In this document: positions 1 through 8,870 of the stretch, one piece after another
How positions within the stretch are numbered: position 1 is the stretch's first letter
How the letters are laid out: each line of letters begins with the position of its first letter
NCBI RefSeq assembly: GCF_013456555.2
Contig: NZ_CP084884.1
Coordinates: 248,001-312,000 of the forward strand
Reading direction: 5' to 3'
Length of the DNA stretch: 64,000 bases
DNA from: Natrinema zhouii
GTDB lineage: Archaea; Halobacteriota; Halobacteria; Halobacteriales; Natrialbaceae
Position numbers and translations under genes: made by a program
The notes under the pieces: generated by a model
Databases searched by the model: none
What the model was told of the DNA's origin: nothing
What the model saw: only the letters and a program-made list of their open reading frames with translations

Positions 1-940
1 TCCACCCGATATCGGCCGTACACCAGATCGTGGTCCCTAGGGAGAGGTCGAATACTGTCCGAGCCGTCCATGCAACACCCGCGAGGTAGCCCCCGGTCGC
101 GTGAGTCATCCGTTGCTGGTCGCCGGTCGTCCCTGACGTGTGAATGTGAAAGAGGGGATCGGTCGACTTCCGCGACACCGGAGTCACATCTGCGCCGGCG
201 TGCGTCTCGACGAGGTCGTCGTAGTCGTATTGATTCGCACCGAGGTGCGTCCCGTGACTCGCACCGAGTCGATCGACGACGATCGTGGGGAGCGATTCCT
301 CAAGCGATGCTAGCGCCGTATCGGCTTTCCGCTTCTGGTCGATCGCGGTCTCCTCGCGGATGCTGCCGTCGCAGGTAACGAGTGCGGATGAGTCAACGTG
401 TTGCATTCGCTTGACGAGCGCATCGGGAGCAAAACCCGCAAAGACGACGTTGTGGACCGCCCCGATACGAGCGCAGGCGAGCATCGCGATTGGCAACTCG
501 GGGAGCTTCGGCAGGTAGATCGTGACGACGTCATCCGCTTCGACACCGAGCTCGCGGAGCGCAGCTTCGACGGCTGATACCTCGCGGTAGAGGTCGTAGT
601 ACGTATAGGTTCGGCGCTCACCCCGTTTCCCCTCCCACCGCAGTGCGACCTGATTCTTCCGCTTCTCGAGGTGGCGATCGATGCAATTTTCTGCGGCGTT
701 CAAGCGTCCACCGACGAACCATCGGTAAAAGGGCGCATTTTCCTCGTCGACGATGCGATCGTGGGGCTTGCGCCACTTGAGCAACGATGTGGCGGCCTCC
801 CAGCACGCCGGCCACTCGTGATTGAAGGAATCATCGTCGGCCGACTCCGTCGCAGTACTATCGCGACCGAATGTTTGCGGCGTCCAGCGACGTACTGATG
901 AGTTCTCGAGGGAAGGATATGCCGGTCTCTCTTCGGTCAT
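1..940 (-). CDS. acs: Acetyl-CoA synthetase, AMP-forming (3' part outside window)
   Basis: The reverse strand is open from an ATG at 940 to the window edge (313 residues seen). AMP-forming acetate-CoA ligases make acetyl-CoA from acetate, ATP and CoA via acetyl-AMP. The N-terminal ACAS-type region is present (EWPACWEAATSLLKW, then RWFVGGRLNAAENCIDRH), followed by the AMP-binding core with IYLPKLPELPIAMLACARIGA and the phosphate loop TSGTTG near residue 268. The loop continues GDQQRM where most family members have GKPKG, so the usual loop lysine is absent. The start was chosen because MTEERPAYPSLE runs in frame into the conserved N-terminus. The C-terminal domain with the acetylated lysine is not visible. 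Family assignment is firm; substrate is by family. Confidence 0.9.
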   Translation of the reverse strand, partial: MTEERPAYPSLENSSVRRWTPQTFGRDSTATESADDDSFNHEWPACWEAATSLLKWRKPHDRIVDEENAPFYRWFVGGRLNAAENCIDRHLEKRKNQVALRWEGKRGERRTYTYYDLYREVSAVEAALRELGVEADDVVTIYLPKLPELPIAMLACARIGAVHNVVFAGFAPDALVKRMQHVDSSALVTCDGSIREETAIDQKRKADTALASLEESLPTIVVDRLGASHGTHLGANQYDYDDLVETHAGADVTPVSRKSTDPLFHIHTSGTTGDQQRMTHATGGYLAGVAWTARTVFDLSLGTTIWCTADIGW

Positions 941-1534
941 AGACCGTCCCTTCGACGCCGATCCTCCTGTAGATTCCGTTTAGTATCATTGACGATGTTA
1001 CGATTTGAAAAGCGAGAAGGATGGGTTTCACCTAGTTAAACTGTTATTTACAAACTACCTACCCTACTTTGCTCACCCTATGCGGATTCGTTGATAGTAG
1101 GATTTTAATGTAAACTCTCTGAGATGGTCGAGAACTCTTGGATCAAAGTCTGAAGTCTTACTACTCCCGTAACTCTAGGTCGGGAGGTCGGGACTGACCC
1201 AGTCGTCCCGACCGCTCTGTTTCGGGTGTTTCTTGGATAACACCGTATGGATAGCGGCCAATTCGACAACTGACTTTGGCGGATCAATCTAAGCCAGTCT
1301 ACCCTTTAACACATGCAAGACTGAGAGAATAATTACTAAACAGACGCTTCGACAGTTGTCGCATCTCTGGCCAGTACTGTGTACGGTTTCACAAAATTAG
1401 AATTGGTATGAACTGTCGATCTTCTCTGCTTTCCAGATCAAATTAGCAACTACTATTCAGTCGTGGGAGTAGTCACAACCCACTACAGCTTCAACAGAGT
1501 CTGCTATTAGACGGTATAGGAAACCGGTAGAACA
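941..1534. other. Gene-free AT-rich interval
   Basis: No reading frame with haloarchaeal codon use or a recognisable domain was found. Base composition is visibly lower in G+C than in the flanking genes. A 60-codon reverse frame at 1105-1287 has no family resemblance I trust. The stretch separates acs and the small zinc protein and may be a decayed insertion. Confidence 0.5.
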
Positions 1535-1690
1535 CTATTCAACCGATTTCGCTCGATTCTGGAAGTCACCACCACACTCATCACACTTGCCGGGGTTCGT
1601 CTCGGCCTTGACTATTCTCCCACACTGGAGACACTCATACTCAGAGGCTATTTCTGAAGTGTCGTCCTCGACGTCTTGACCATGCGGCAT
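1535..1690 (-). CDS. DUF7129-type (rubrerythrin-like) small zinc-binding protein
   Basis: A 51-residue protein starting MPHGQDVEDD. It carries two CxxC knuckles, ECLQCGRI and KCDECGG, about 16 residues apart, with ETNPGKC between them. This fits the small haloarchaeal rubrerythrin-like/DUF7129 family that probably binds one zinc or iron ion. The cysteines are read directly; the metal and function are unknown. It is a single gene transcribed away from the histidine kinase, with an AT-rich stretch upstream suitable for a promoter. It is short but the codon use and motif spacing make it convincing. Confidence 0.75.
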   Translation of the reverse strand: MPHGQDVEDDTSEIASEYECLQCGRIVKAETNPGKCDECGGDFQNRAKSVE

Positions 1691-1775
1691 ACCCTATCTT
1701 TGACTTCCAGATATAAATAAGAACTGCGAGCCGTATCTGTTGACGCGAGTAGAGTGACGCGACTCGAGTTCAAGC

Positions 1776-1800
1776 ACCCTCCGCTTGCGGAGGGTTTATA
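1776..1800 (+). promoter_or_regulatory. Hairpin abutting TATA box of the histidine kinase gene
   Basis: A perfect 9-bp inverted repeat (ACCCTCCGC / GCGGAGGGT, 1776-1784 and 1787-1795) runs straight into TTTATA at 1795-1800, which sits about 26 bases before the ATG at 1826. The TATA position fits a leaderless transcript. The hairpin could be an operator or an upstream terminator. Confidence 0.55.
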
Positions 1801-1825
1801 ACTCGAAGGCTGCTTTCGTAGCATC

Positions 1826-4654
1826 ATGAGTGGTCGCTCGCTAACTGACAGTCTTCAGGAAACGCTCGCGCTCTTCGATGCTTGTGGACCGCCGCAGACG
1901 ACAACTGAGGTGGCAGACCAACTCGATCTCGGTCGCCGAAGCACGTATGAACGTCTCGATCGACTCGTTAACTGCGGCGAACTGGAGACTAAAAAAGCAG
2001 GGTCAAACGGACGTGTCTGGTGGCGACCGCACCAGATGACGGGGGCTCAGGCCGCCGACGTCGGGGAGTGGCCGACTGTCACCCAGTCTCTGATCAATGA
2101 CGTGCTAGACGATGCTGCCATTGGCATGTTCGTCCTCGATAAGGAGTTTAACGTGGCGTGGGTCAACGACACGCTCCAGCAGTACTTCGGACTTAATCGG
2201 GAGCGCGTCCTCGGAGGGGATAAGCGTGCGGTCGTTCGGGATTGTATCGCGCCTGTGGTTGATAACGGTGAGCAACTCACCGAAACCGTGCTAGCGACCT
2301 ATGAAGAGAATACGTACGCCGAACGGTTCGAGTGTCGTGTGACCGCGGGCGAAGGGCGCGAAGCGCGGTGGCTCGAGCACCGGAGCAAGCCGGTCGAGAC
2401 CGGCACGTACGCCGGTGGTCGCGTCGAACTCTATTACGATATCACCGAGCAGAAGCAATCGGAACGCGCTCGCCGGGAGGAGAAGACGCAGTTCGAATCG
2501 CTGGTCGATGCCGTCGAGGAGTACGGGATTTTCATGCTCGATGCAGACGGATACATCCGCAGCTGGAACGCGGGGGCCGAGCAGATCAAAGGATACGCGT
2601 CCGATAACGTCATAGGCGAACATATTTCGATGTTCTATAGCGAAGATGATCGAGCGGCTGGCGTTCCCGAGTCGAACCTCGCAGTCGCAGCCGAGGAAGG
2701 GTCAATGGAGGACGAGGGATGGCGCATCCGAGCGGACGGCTCACGGTTCTGGGCCAACGTGACTATTACTGCGATCCGCGACGCCGATGGCGACCTTAAG
2801 GGATACGCGAAAGTCACCAGAGACATGACTGACCAGCGTGAGTGGGAGCGTCGGTTACGTCGCGAACGTGATCTCACTGAGCGTCTCATCGAGACTGCAC
2901 CAGTTAGGCTTGCGATCTTTCGGGCTGGCGGGTCGCTTGAGCGGATAAACTCGGTAGCCAGACGGGAACTGGGTATCGACGAATCCTCCGTAAGGGCGCT
3001 CGACTTCACTGCCATGAATATCTATGACGTGGAGAGAAGCTCAATTTCGTCGGAAAACCACCCTGTCTCGCACGTGATCGAAACCGGTGAACCCGTTTAC
3101 GATCGGCTGGTTCAGCACGAAACGCCTGACGGACAGCAGCGATGGGTTTCGCTGACTGCAGCACCGCTGTTTGACGAAGACGATGAACTCGAACGTATCA
3201 TTGTTGCCGGCAAGGACATCACGGAGCTGAAAGAAAAAGAGCGTCAACTCGAACGTCAGCGCGACGAACTCCGGCATGAATTGGACGAAGTGTACGAGCG
3301 AGTCACCGACGCGTTCTTTGCAGCCGATACCGACTTGCGGTTCACCCATCTGAACGACCGCGCCGAAGAACTGCTCGGCACGACGGAGGGAAACGTCTAC
3401 GGCGAGTATATGCGGGACTCGTTTCCGGAGTTCACCGAACGGTCGTTTAAAGAGCAGTACGAACGAGCGATGACGACCCAGAAACCGGTCTCGTTCGAGG
3501 AGTACTCGGACACGGCCGACGCGTGGTTTGAGGTACGCGCCTATCCATCTGACACCGGGTTGTCCATCTATTTCACCGATATCACCGAGCGTAAGGGGCG
3601 CGAACGGAAACTCAAGCAGTACGAGCAACTCGTAGAGACGGTCTGGGACGGCGTGTACGTGCTCGACGAGAACGATCGCTTCGTTCTCGTCAACCAAGCG
3701 TTCTGCGACCTTGTCGGGTACGACCGCGACGAACTGCTGGGAAAACATGCGACCCTCATCAACAGCGAGACGGTGAACGAAGCCGCCAACGAACTGGAAA
3801 CCGAGATCAGTGCTGGCAAGCGTGAGGTCGGTGTCCTCGAGTACGAGTTCGAAACGGCCGATGGAGAAACGCTGCCCGTGGAAACTCGGTTCGGGCCGTA
3901 CGAGTACGACGGGGGTCGAATTGGCCGGTGCGGAGTGGCCCGAGATATCGGTGTCCGGAAGGAGTACGAACGGAAAATCCGAGAATCGAACGAGCGGCTC
4001 GAGCAGTTCGCGTACATCGCCTCTCACGATCTGCAAGAACCGCTGCGGATGGTGACGAGCTATCTCCAGTTGCTGGAGCGGCGCTATGGCGATACGTTCG
4101 ACGAGGATGGCGAGGAGTTCCTCGAGTACGCGATCGACGGGGCCCAGCGGATGCGCGAGATGATCGATGGCTTGCTCGAATACTCGCGGGTTTCGACCCG
4201 CGGTGATCCGTTCGAACCTGTCGACTTGAACGATGTCCTCGACGATGTCCTCGCGGATCTGCAGTTGCAGATCGAAGAAACCAACGCCGAGATCACGGTC
4301 GGGGAACTCCCTCGCGTCGAGGGCGACGCGAGCCAGCTCCGACAGGTGTTCCAGAACCTGCTCGACAACGCGATCACGTACAGCGGAGACGAACCGCCGT
4401 GGGTCCATATCACCGCCGACCGGCACAGTGAGGAGTGGGTGATCTCGGTTGAGGACGACGGGATCGGCATCGACCCTGACGACCAAGAGCGGATATTCAC
4501 GATTTTCGATCGCCTCCACAGCCGCGAGGAGTACGACGGAACCGGTATCGGGCTCGCGCTCTGTCAGCGCATCGTCGAGCGTCACGACGGTGAGATTTCG
4601 GTCGACTCCAAGCCCGGCGAAGGTGCGATGTTCTCGTTTACTCTTCCGACGTGA
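1826..4654 (+). CDS. wHTH multi-PAS sensor histidine kinase
   Basis: A 942-residue soluble histidine kinase. Residues about 15-70 form a winged helix (TTTEVADQLDLGRRSTYERLD), an N-terminal DNA-binding-like domain. Five PAS/PAC modules follow, roughly 85-205, 220-340, 345-470, 485-590 and 600-715, each ending in a DITE-like linker. The HisKA box holds the phospho-acceptor His734 in IASHDLQEPLRM; the HATPase has FQNLLDNAI (about 842) and DDGIGI (about 877). No membrane segment is seen, so it probably senses an intracellular signal or redox state, possibly with PAS-bound haem or flavin. No response regulator is adjacent. A 634-codon antisense frame across it is a composition shadow. Confidence 0.9.
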   Translation: MSGRSLTDSLQETLALFDACGPPQTTTEVADQLDLGRRSTYERLDRLVNCGELETKKAGSNGRVWWRPHQMTGAQAADVGEWPTVTQSLINDVLDDAAIGMFVLDKEFNVAWVNDTLQQYFGLNRERVLGGDKRAVVRDCIAPVVDNGEQLTETVLATYEENTYAERFECRVTAGEGREARWLEHRSKPVETGTYAGGRVELYYDITEQKQSERARREEKTQFESLVDAVEEYGIFMLDADGYIRSWNAGAEQIKGYASDNVIGEHISMFYSEDDRAAGVPESNLAVAAEEGSMEDEGWRIRADGSRFWANVTITAIRDADGDLKGYAKVTRDMTDQREWERRLRRERDLTERLIETAPVRLAIFRAGGSLERINSVARRELGIDESSVRALDFTAMNIYDVERSSISSENHPVSHVIETGEPVYDRLVQHETPDGQQRWVSLTAAPLFDEDDELERIIVAGKDITELKEKERQLERQRDELRHELDEVYERVTDAFFAADTDLRFTHLNDRAEELLGTTEGNVYGEYMRDSFPEFTERSFKEQYERAMTTQKPVSFEEYSDTADAWFEVRAYPSDTGLSIYFTDITERKGRERKLKQYEQLVETVWDGVYVLDENDRFVLVNQAFCDLVGYDRDELLGKHATLINSETVNEAANELETEISAGKREVGVLEYEFETADGETLPVETRFGPYEYDGGRIGRCGVARDIGVRKEYERKIRESNERLEQFAYIASHDLQEPLRMVTSYLQLLERRYGDTFDEDGEEFLEYAIDGAQRMREMIDGLLEYSRVSTRGDPFEPVDLNDVLDDVLADLQLQIEETNAEITVGELPRVEGDASQLRQVFQNLLDNAITYSGDEPPWVHITADRHSEEWVISVEDDGIGIDPDDQERIFTIFDRLHSREEYDGTGIGLALCQRIVERHDGEISVDSKPGEGAMFSFTLPT

Positions 4655-5321
4655 CTCAGCAGCCGTGATGTCCTCCCGATCCACTACCCGAACGAGCGAT
4701 CCACACTGAGTGAGCGCCTGCAGGTGGGATCGAACCCTCTCACGCTCCTCGAGGGATATCTCGACGAACTTCGATACATTAACCGTCCACGGGACAGTCG
4801 CAGTTCTCGCCAGCAGATAGCGTCTCGAACTTGCTAATCCCGTCGGATATATCACACTGCCGACTTTTGATACGCTCCCGACGCGATAATCGTTCATTTT
4901 CACCTCCCGAATCGCTGTTCGCCGCCGACTCTGATTGAACCTCATTATGACAGGTCCTATAAATAATAGGGCTATAAACTAATACATGACTGAGTGAATT
5001 AAACTCAATTCGTGCTCTAGAGGAACGAACGGGACCGTTTCGCCTTTTCCAAACCTGGACTATCCGACAAGACGCCAAGACTCATCCTCCATTTCGGACC
5101 GGCACCCCTTAAATAGTCCCTGCCTGACCAAATTGTAAATCTATACCGAACGGCAACTACAGATGCATATTCATCAATTCTATTGTGTGGCCACAGTGGC
5201 ATCAATACCATACTTATCGACTAAAATAGCGTCTGAATTATCTTCTAAACAATATTGAACTGTTATTTCTACTAAACAGTGGAAAAACTTTGTGTTTATA
5301 CATCCCGCACAGAGAACGTGT
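4655..5321. other. Interval without a supported gene
   Basis: Several reverse frames of 60-100 codons exist (for example 4779-5078) but none shows a domain, and their codon use is poor. The second half is AT-rich. A TATA-like GTTTATA at 5294-5300 belongs to the next gene. Confidence 0.5.
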
Positions 5322-5480
5322 ATGCTGGAAACCCTCCTTCACACCGGTGCAGAGCATCCAAACATACTATGGATACTCATCCCGAGTTTCCTGTCGTTTC
5401 TTACAGGACTCGGATTCAGTGTTCGTTCTGACCGCCTACAGGAATGGCTCCGTCCACAGAATTCAGAGGTAACCAACTAA
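5322..5480 (+). CDS. Small single-span membrane protein
   Basis: A 52-residue protein beginning MLETLLHTGAEHPN. One hydrophobic stretch (ILWILIPSFLSFLTGLGF, about residues 15-32) is followed by a charged tail. The start was chosen because TTTATA lies about 26 bases upstream of this ATG, so the transcript would be leaderless. The stop is 6 bases before the next gene, so the two probably form an operon with the MBL-fold hydrolase. Function unknown. Confidence 0.6.
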   Translation: MLETLLHTGAEHPNILWILIPSFLSFLTGLGFSVRSDRLQEWLRPQNSEVTN

Positions 5481-5486
5481 AATATC

Positions 5487-6344
5487 ATGAGTCAGATGCT
5501 CAACCTTCCAGCTCCAGAGACCGACGACGTTGACCATGAGAGTGGTTCAATCTTCTTTGTCGGGACGGCGACTGTGATTATTCGCTACGCTGGGTTCAAA
5601 ATTCTGACCGACCCGAACTTCCTACACAGCGGCGATCACGTCCATCTTGGGTACGGTATCACGTCGGAGCGCAAGACTGACCCGGCCATCGAGATTGAAG
5701 AATTACCACCAGATATTGACTTTGTTCTGCTTTCACACTATCACGGCGATCACTTCGATCGTATCGTCGAAGAGAAACTCGACCAAAGCCTGCCCATCAT
5801 AACGACTCAACACGCGGCTGACGAACTCTCAGAGAAAGGGTTCCACGAAACGTATCCACTAGACACGTGGGAGGAGATGCTTGTCAGCAAGGGAGACATA
5901 GAACTCACTATTACTTCGACGCCTGGCAGACATGGCCCACCTGTTGTTGAAAAGGCACTCCCGCCCGTCATGGGAAGTATGCTCGAGTTCCAATCAGCGG
6001 AGGGACAGACACTCATCCAGTTGTTTATTACTGGAGACACGATCATGTATGATGACCTCGAAGAGATTCCCGAACGCTACCCCCAGATCGACCTAGCACT
6101 CTTACATCTTGGCGGAACGAAAATTCTCGGCGTCCTCCTGACGATGAACGCGGAACAGGGCGTTGAAGCCGTCGAACTGTTCAACGCGGATACGAACATT
6201 CCGATTCATTACAATGATTACGAAGTGTTCCAGTCGCCGCTCTCCGACTTCAAAGAAGCAGTCGAAGAGGCGAATCTCGAAGATCGCGTTGCATACGTCG
6301 AGCATGGCGATACCTATCGGTTTGAAGTACCTGACAGTAGGTAG
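5487..6344 (+). CDS. UlaG/NAPE-PLD-like MBL-fold metallohydrolase
   Basis: A 285-residue metallo-beta-lactamase-fold protein. The metal motif HYHGDH occupies residues 84-89; further metal or active-site residues are in TPGRHGPP, ITGDTIMYDD and the terminal EHGDTYRF. The N-terminal IFFVGTATVIIRYAGFKILTDPNF is the layout of the UlaG/RomA branch, whose members hydrolyse phosphodiester or lactone bonds. The substrate cannot be read from sequence. It has no signal peptide. It follows a tiny membrane protein by 6 bases and converges on the SMR gene, whose stop abuts its own. Confidence 0.85.
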   Translation: MSQMLNLPAPETDDVDHESGSIFFVGTATVIIRYAGFKILTDPNFLHSGDHVHLGYGITSERKTDPAIEIEELPPDIDFVLLSHYHGDHFDRIVEEKLDQSLPIITTQHAADELSEKGFHETYPLDTWEEMLVSKGDIELTITSTPGRHGPPVVEKALPPVMGSMLEFQSAEGQTLIQLFITGDTIMYDDLEEIPERYPQIDLALLHLGGTKILGVLLTMNAEQGVEAVELFNADTNIPIHYNDYEVFQSPLSDFKEAVEEANLEDRVAYVEHGDTYRFEVPDSR

Positions 6345-6668
6345 TCAGTGCCCACCAGACGCGAGGTGGAGACCAACGATACCGACGACAATCACGCCGA
6401 TAAACGTAATTCGAGCGAGAGTTGCCGGTTCGTCGAACAGGAAAATACCAAGTGAGGCTGTTCCAACAGCTCCGATACCAGTCCAGACCGCGTACGCTGT
6501 CCCCACAGGGAGTTCTTTGACTGCCTGTGCCAACAGTACCATACTGATAATAAGGGCAACAACGGTGACGAACGTGGGTACTGGCTTCGAGAAACCGTCA
6601 GAGTATTCGAGGCCGATTGCCCATACAATTTCGAACAACGCGGCAAGTAGTAGGACGTACCACGACAT
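6345..6668 (-). CDS. SMR-family exporter, guanidinium (Gdx/SugE) type
   Basis: A 107-residue four-helix small multidrug resistance protein. It has the membrane glutamate in LLAALFEIVWAIGLEYSDGF (Glu13) and the GTAYAVWTGIGAVGTASLGI signature of helix 3. The combination resembles SugE/Gdx proteins, which exchange guanidinium for protons, more than EmrE. No partner SMR gene is next to it, so it probably acts as a homodimer. No guanidine riboswitch was recognised in the 180 bases upstream. Family is firm; the guanidinium assignment is inference from motif similarity. Confidence 0.85.
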   Translation of the reverse strand: MSWYVLLLAALFEIVWAIGLEYSDGFSKPVPTFVTVVALIISMVLLAQAVKELPVGTAYAVWTGIGAVGTASLGIFLFDEPATLARITFIGVIVVGIVGLHLASGGH

Positions 6669-6846
6669 TTCATCGGAACCTACTCAGCGAGTCGGGCTAT
6701 GCTTTCTGTTATCCGACAACCTCACTGGTAAACTCTCTGTTGGAATCAGGTAGACGCTGTCATTACGTACTTGCCCTATACTTACCGCTGACCGAATATA
6801 CTCAAAATCGATAAAGACCACTAAGTTAGACGAATATCATCAATTT

Positions 6847-7149
6847 TCAGCTGCTATGGCGAGTGATATGGATGCTACCGGACTCTGTGATATGGACTTT
6901 GTATTGTTCCACGGTGAATGTAATTTCAACGTTTCCTGACTGGGTGAGTGTATCAAGGGCCTCGGGGTAGGCATAGTCATAGAGTGTGTAATCCAGTTCT
7001 GTTGGGTCTACTTCTTCGAGATCGGCGAGTGCATTGACGATGGCAATACTTGGTGGCTGTTCTGACGAGTATTCGTATGGTGTATCTGGGTCATCACTAC
7101 CAGCCATTGCCTCGACTTTCCATTGACAGCCTTCGTCATGTTTCGCCAT
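6847..7149 (-). CDS. HalOD1 output-domain protein
   Basis: A roughly 100-residue protein made of one HalOD1 domain: SIAIVNALADLEEVDPTEL, then LDYAYPEAL-like and VEITFTVEQYKVHI, ending ESGSIHI. HalOD1 is an archaeal domain thought to act as a signalling output, often in two-component systems. Start at 7149 (MAKHDEGCQ); MAGSDD further in is possible. A perfect 9-bp inverted repeat lies 19 bases upstream and is a likely operator. It is divergent from the wHTH gene at 7288, which may control it. A second HalOD1 gene is at 59235. Confidence 0.8.
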   Translation of the reverse strand: MAKHDEGCQWKVEAMAGSDDPDTPYEYSSEQPPSIAIVNALADLEEVDPTELDYTLYDYAYPEALDTLTQSGNVEITFTVEQYKVHITESGSIHITRHSS

Positions 7150-7167
7150 GGACAAGCAAACACTGAA

Positions 7168-7189
7168 GTTTACTATCCCAATAGTAAAC
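7168..7189. promoter_or_regulatory. Perfect inverted repeat between HalOD1 and wHTH genes
   Basis: GTTTACTAT (7168-7176) and ATAGTAAAC (7181-7189) are exact reverse complements separated by CCCA. The site sits just upstream of the HalOD1 start. A degraded half site, TATAGTGAAC, occurs at 7215-7224, nearer the wHTH gene. It is likely to bind a dimeric regulator. Confidence 0.65.
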
Positions 7190-7287
7190 ATAGCTCTCCA
7201 TGTGACGGAGCTTTATAGTGAACAAGTGCGGAAGAACTTGGGATAGCTAGCCGAAGAAACTCATGTTTCTGCAATAAAAGTGGAGGT

Positions 7288-7593
7288 ATGCTCAACGATA
7301 TCCTGGTGGTATTAGCTGATGAGCATCGTCGTCAGCTGTTGACCGCGCTCCTAGAGCATAATCCACAGGCTGCAGTCCAGACATCGGAGGGTATGCAGTT
7401 GAATGATGAGCAGTGGGGCGACCTCGAGGTCGAAATGTACCATAACCATCTTCCCCGGTTAGAGGAGGCAGGATTCATTCGGTGGCAGAAGGAGCAGAAT
7501 ATGGTTGTGAAAGGTCCGGAGTTCGATCAGATCAAACCGGTGCTGGAACTCCTCGAAGAGAACGAGGACGAGATGCCGATCGACTGGCCGTGA
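7288..7593 (+). CDS. DUF7344/ArsR-like winged-helix regulator
   Basis: A 101-residue wHTH protein. The N-terminal NDILVVLADEHRRQLLTALLEHN is the typical helix pair of haloarchaeal DUF7344/ArsR-like regulators, followed by a recognition helix and a wing (YHNHLPRLEEAGFIRWQKEQN). A GGAGGT lies directly against the ATG, so it is unlikely to act as a normal ribosome site. It is divergent from a HalOD1 gene with a perfect inverted repeat between them, so autoregulation and control of the HalOD1 gene is a reasonable inference. Ligand unknown. Confidence 0.8.
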   Translation: MLNDILVVLADEHRRQLLTALLEHNPQAAVQTSEGMQLNDEQWGDLEVEMYHNHLPRLEEAGFIRWQKEQNMVVKGPEFDQIKPVLELLEENEDEMPIDWP

Positions 7594-7611
7594 CTAATAA
7601 TAGTCTTCGTT

Positions 7612-7836
7612 GGCTCTGTTGAAATCCTCTTCTTTAGAGACTTATTCACGTGAATCTACTGCGCACTACACGTGCCTACGTACCTTTTTGCGCCGAGCGG
7701 TGAGCGAGCACCGCGAGCGAACACGAGGCGCAAAAATCTACGCTAAAAAGGCCGCTCGCTCCCGGTGGTCGCTCGCGGGTGCACTCCTTGCGACCCGACC
7801 GCAGTGGTAACTTCTTCACCTCAATTTAACAGTGCC
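7612..7836. mobile_element. 225-bp MITE-like or IS remnant with IS6-type ends
   Basis: The left end GGCTCTGTTGAAATCCTC matches the inverted right end GGCACTGTTAAATTGAGG with about 14 of 18 identities. Ends starting GGCACTGTT resemble haloarchaeal IS6-type elements. There is no transposase. The core has a TTTTTGCGCC / GGCGCAAAAA inverted repeat (7687-7736 region) and GC-rich palindromic sequence. No 8-bp target duplication is visible, so it is probably an old deletion derivative. Confidence 0.55.
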
Positions 7837-8788
7837 TAGATTCCCAGAATGGTCGGAATGAGAACAGTCGCAGCTACCGCGAGCACGAGACCGTTAATGA
7901 GCGCTGGAATCACAAACCTCTCACCAGAAACACGCTGAATCAAAGGAAGCATTATGTCCATTGTCGTTGCGCCCCCGGCGCGATACTTGTTATCCCACCG
8001 AAGTACTTGGCGACGACTGGCAGCACGAAGAAGGTGACAATCTCCCGAAGGAGGTTCGCAAGAAACGCAATCGTGCCCAGTTTCATCCCGCCGAGATCAA
8101 ACACGACGACCCCCGCATAACTGTACCACCCAAACCCTACTGCGACTGCTGCGGCGTGGGTAACTGGCATATCGATAACTATTCCAAACAGCACGCCACC
8201 GAGAATGCTCCCGACAGCCACAGCTAATGGGATCAGGAGTACGCCCCATCCGAAATGTACGATATGGCTCAAGGCCTCAGTATCGCCTCCAACTGTAACG
8301 CCAACGCCGAATAGCAGCGCCAAGAGAGCATAATCAGAGAGAGATACAACACCCGTGACGAAGTGCTCTGGAAGCCCGATGGTTGAGAGTCCAAGACCAA
8401 CCACAAGCGAGATAAAAATGAGAAGAATGATCTGCCAATCAAAGCCATCAGCTCCTAGTTCCGACGGTGAGCCTTGACGTGCGATTGTGTTCTCATCGGA
8501 CGAGGCGAATCGCGGATCGACAATCGACGTGATCATGGTGAGCAGGTAGACACACATGATACTCCCGATGATACTTCCTACGCACAGGACAAGTGCAGAT
8601 CCACCAATCGCATTCAAATCCTGGAGGATTTGGTTATCACCACCGAGTTGTGCACCGATCGAAATGAGGAGGATGGCGAGACCAGTGAAGATGATGCCGT
8701 CACCTATCTCCTGGGTTCGATAAAACGGTGAGTAATATCCAATCAGACCACCGATCAACAAAGAGACAAGCAGCGTCCTGATACTCAT
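7836..8788 (-). pseudogene. lysO: LysO-type lysine exporter, frameshifted near the C-terminus
   Basis: The first 278 codons encode a multi-span membrane protein of the LysO (YbjE) lysine/thialysine exporter family: short N-terminal domain, then long C-terminal domain with DGFDWQIILL and FGWYSYAGVVV. The frame ends early in APGAQRQWT. In the next frame the expected continuation APGGATTMDIMLPLIQR then ERFVIPALINGL runs to a TAG at 7836. One extra C in the C5 run at 7972-7976 would restore it. Either a real frameshift or a homopolymer base-calling error. The true stop lies exactly at the edge of the transposon-like remnant. No lysine biosynthesis gene is adjacent. Confidence 0.8.
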
Positions 8789-8870
8789 GTTCCACCATTA
8801 GAAGATACGGTATAAAACAATTCCATCGATAGTATTACTATGTATGAATATGTATCGAGATATACAATTG

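Noticed and set aside
1105..1287. 60-codon reverse frame in the first intergenic region
   Set aside because: Basic, unconserved sequence; no start signal or homology that I can recognise.
3041..4945. 634-codon antisense frame across the histidine kinase
   Set aside because: It mirrors the kinase codons (high G+C third-position shadow) and shows no domain of its own; the kinase on the other strand is certain.
4779..5078. 99-codon reverse frame after the histidine kinase
   Set aside because: No domain, poor codon use, and no promoter; a decayed gene cannot be excluded.
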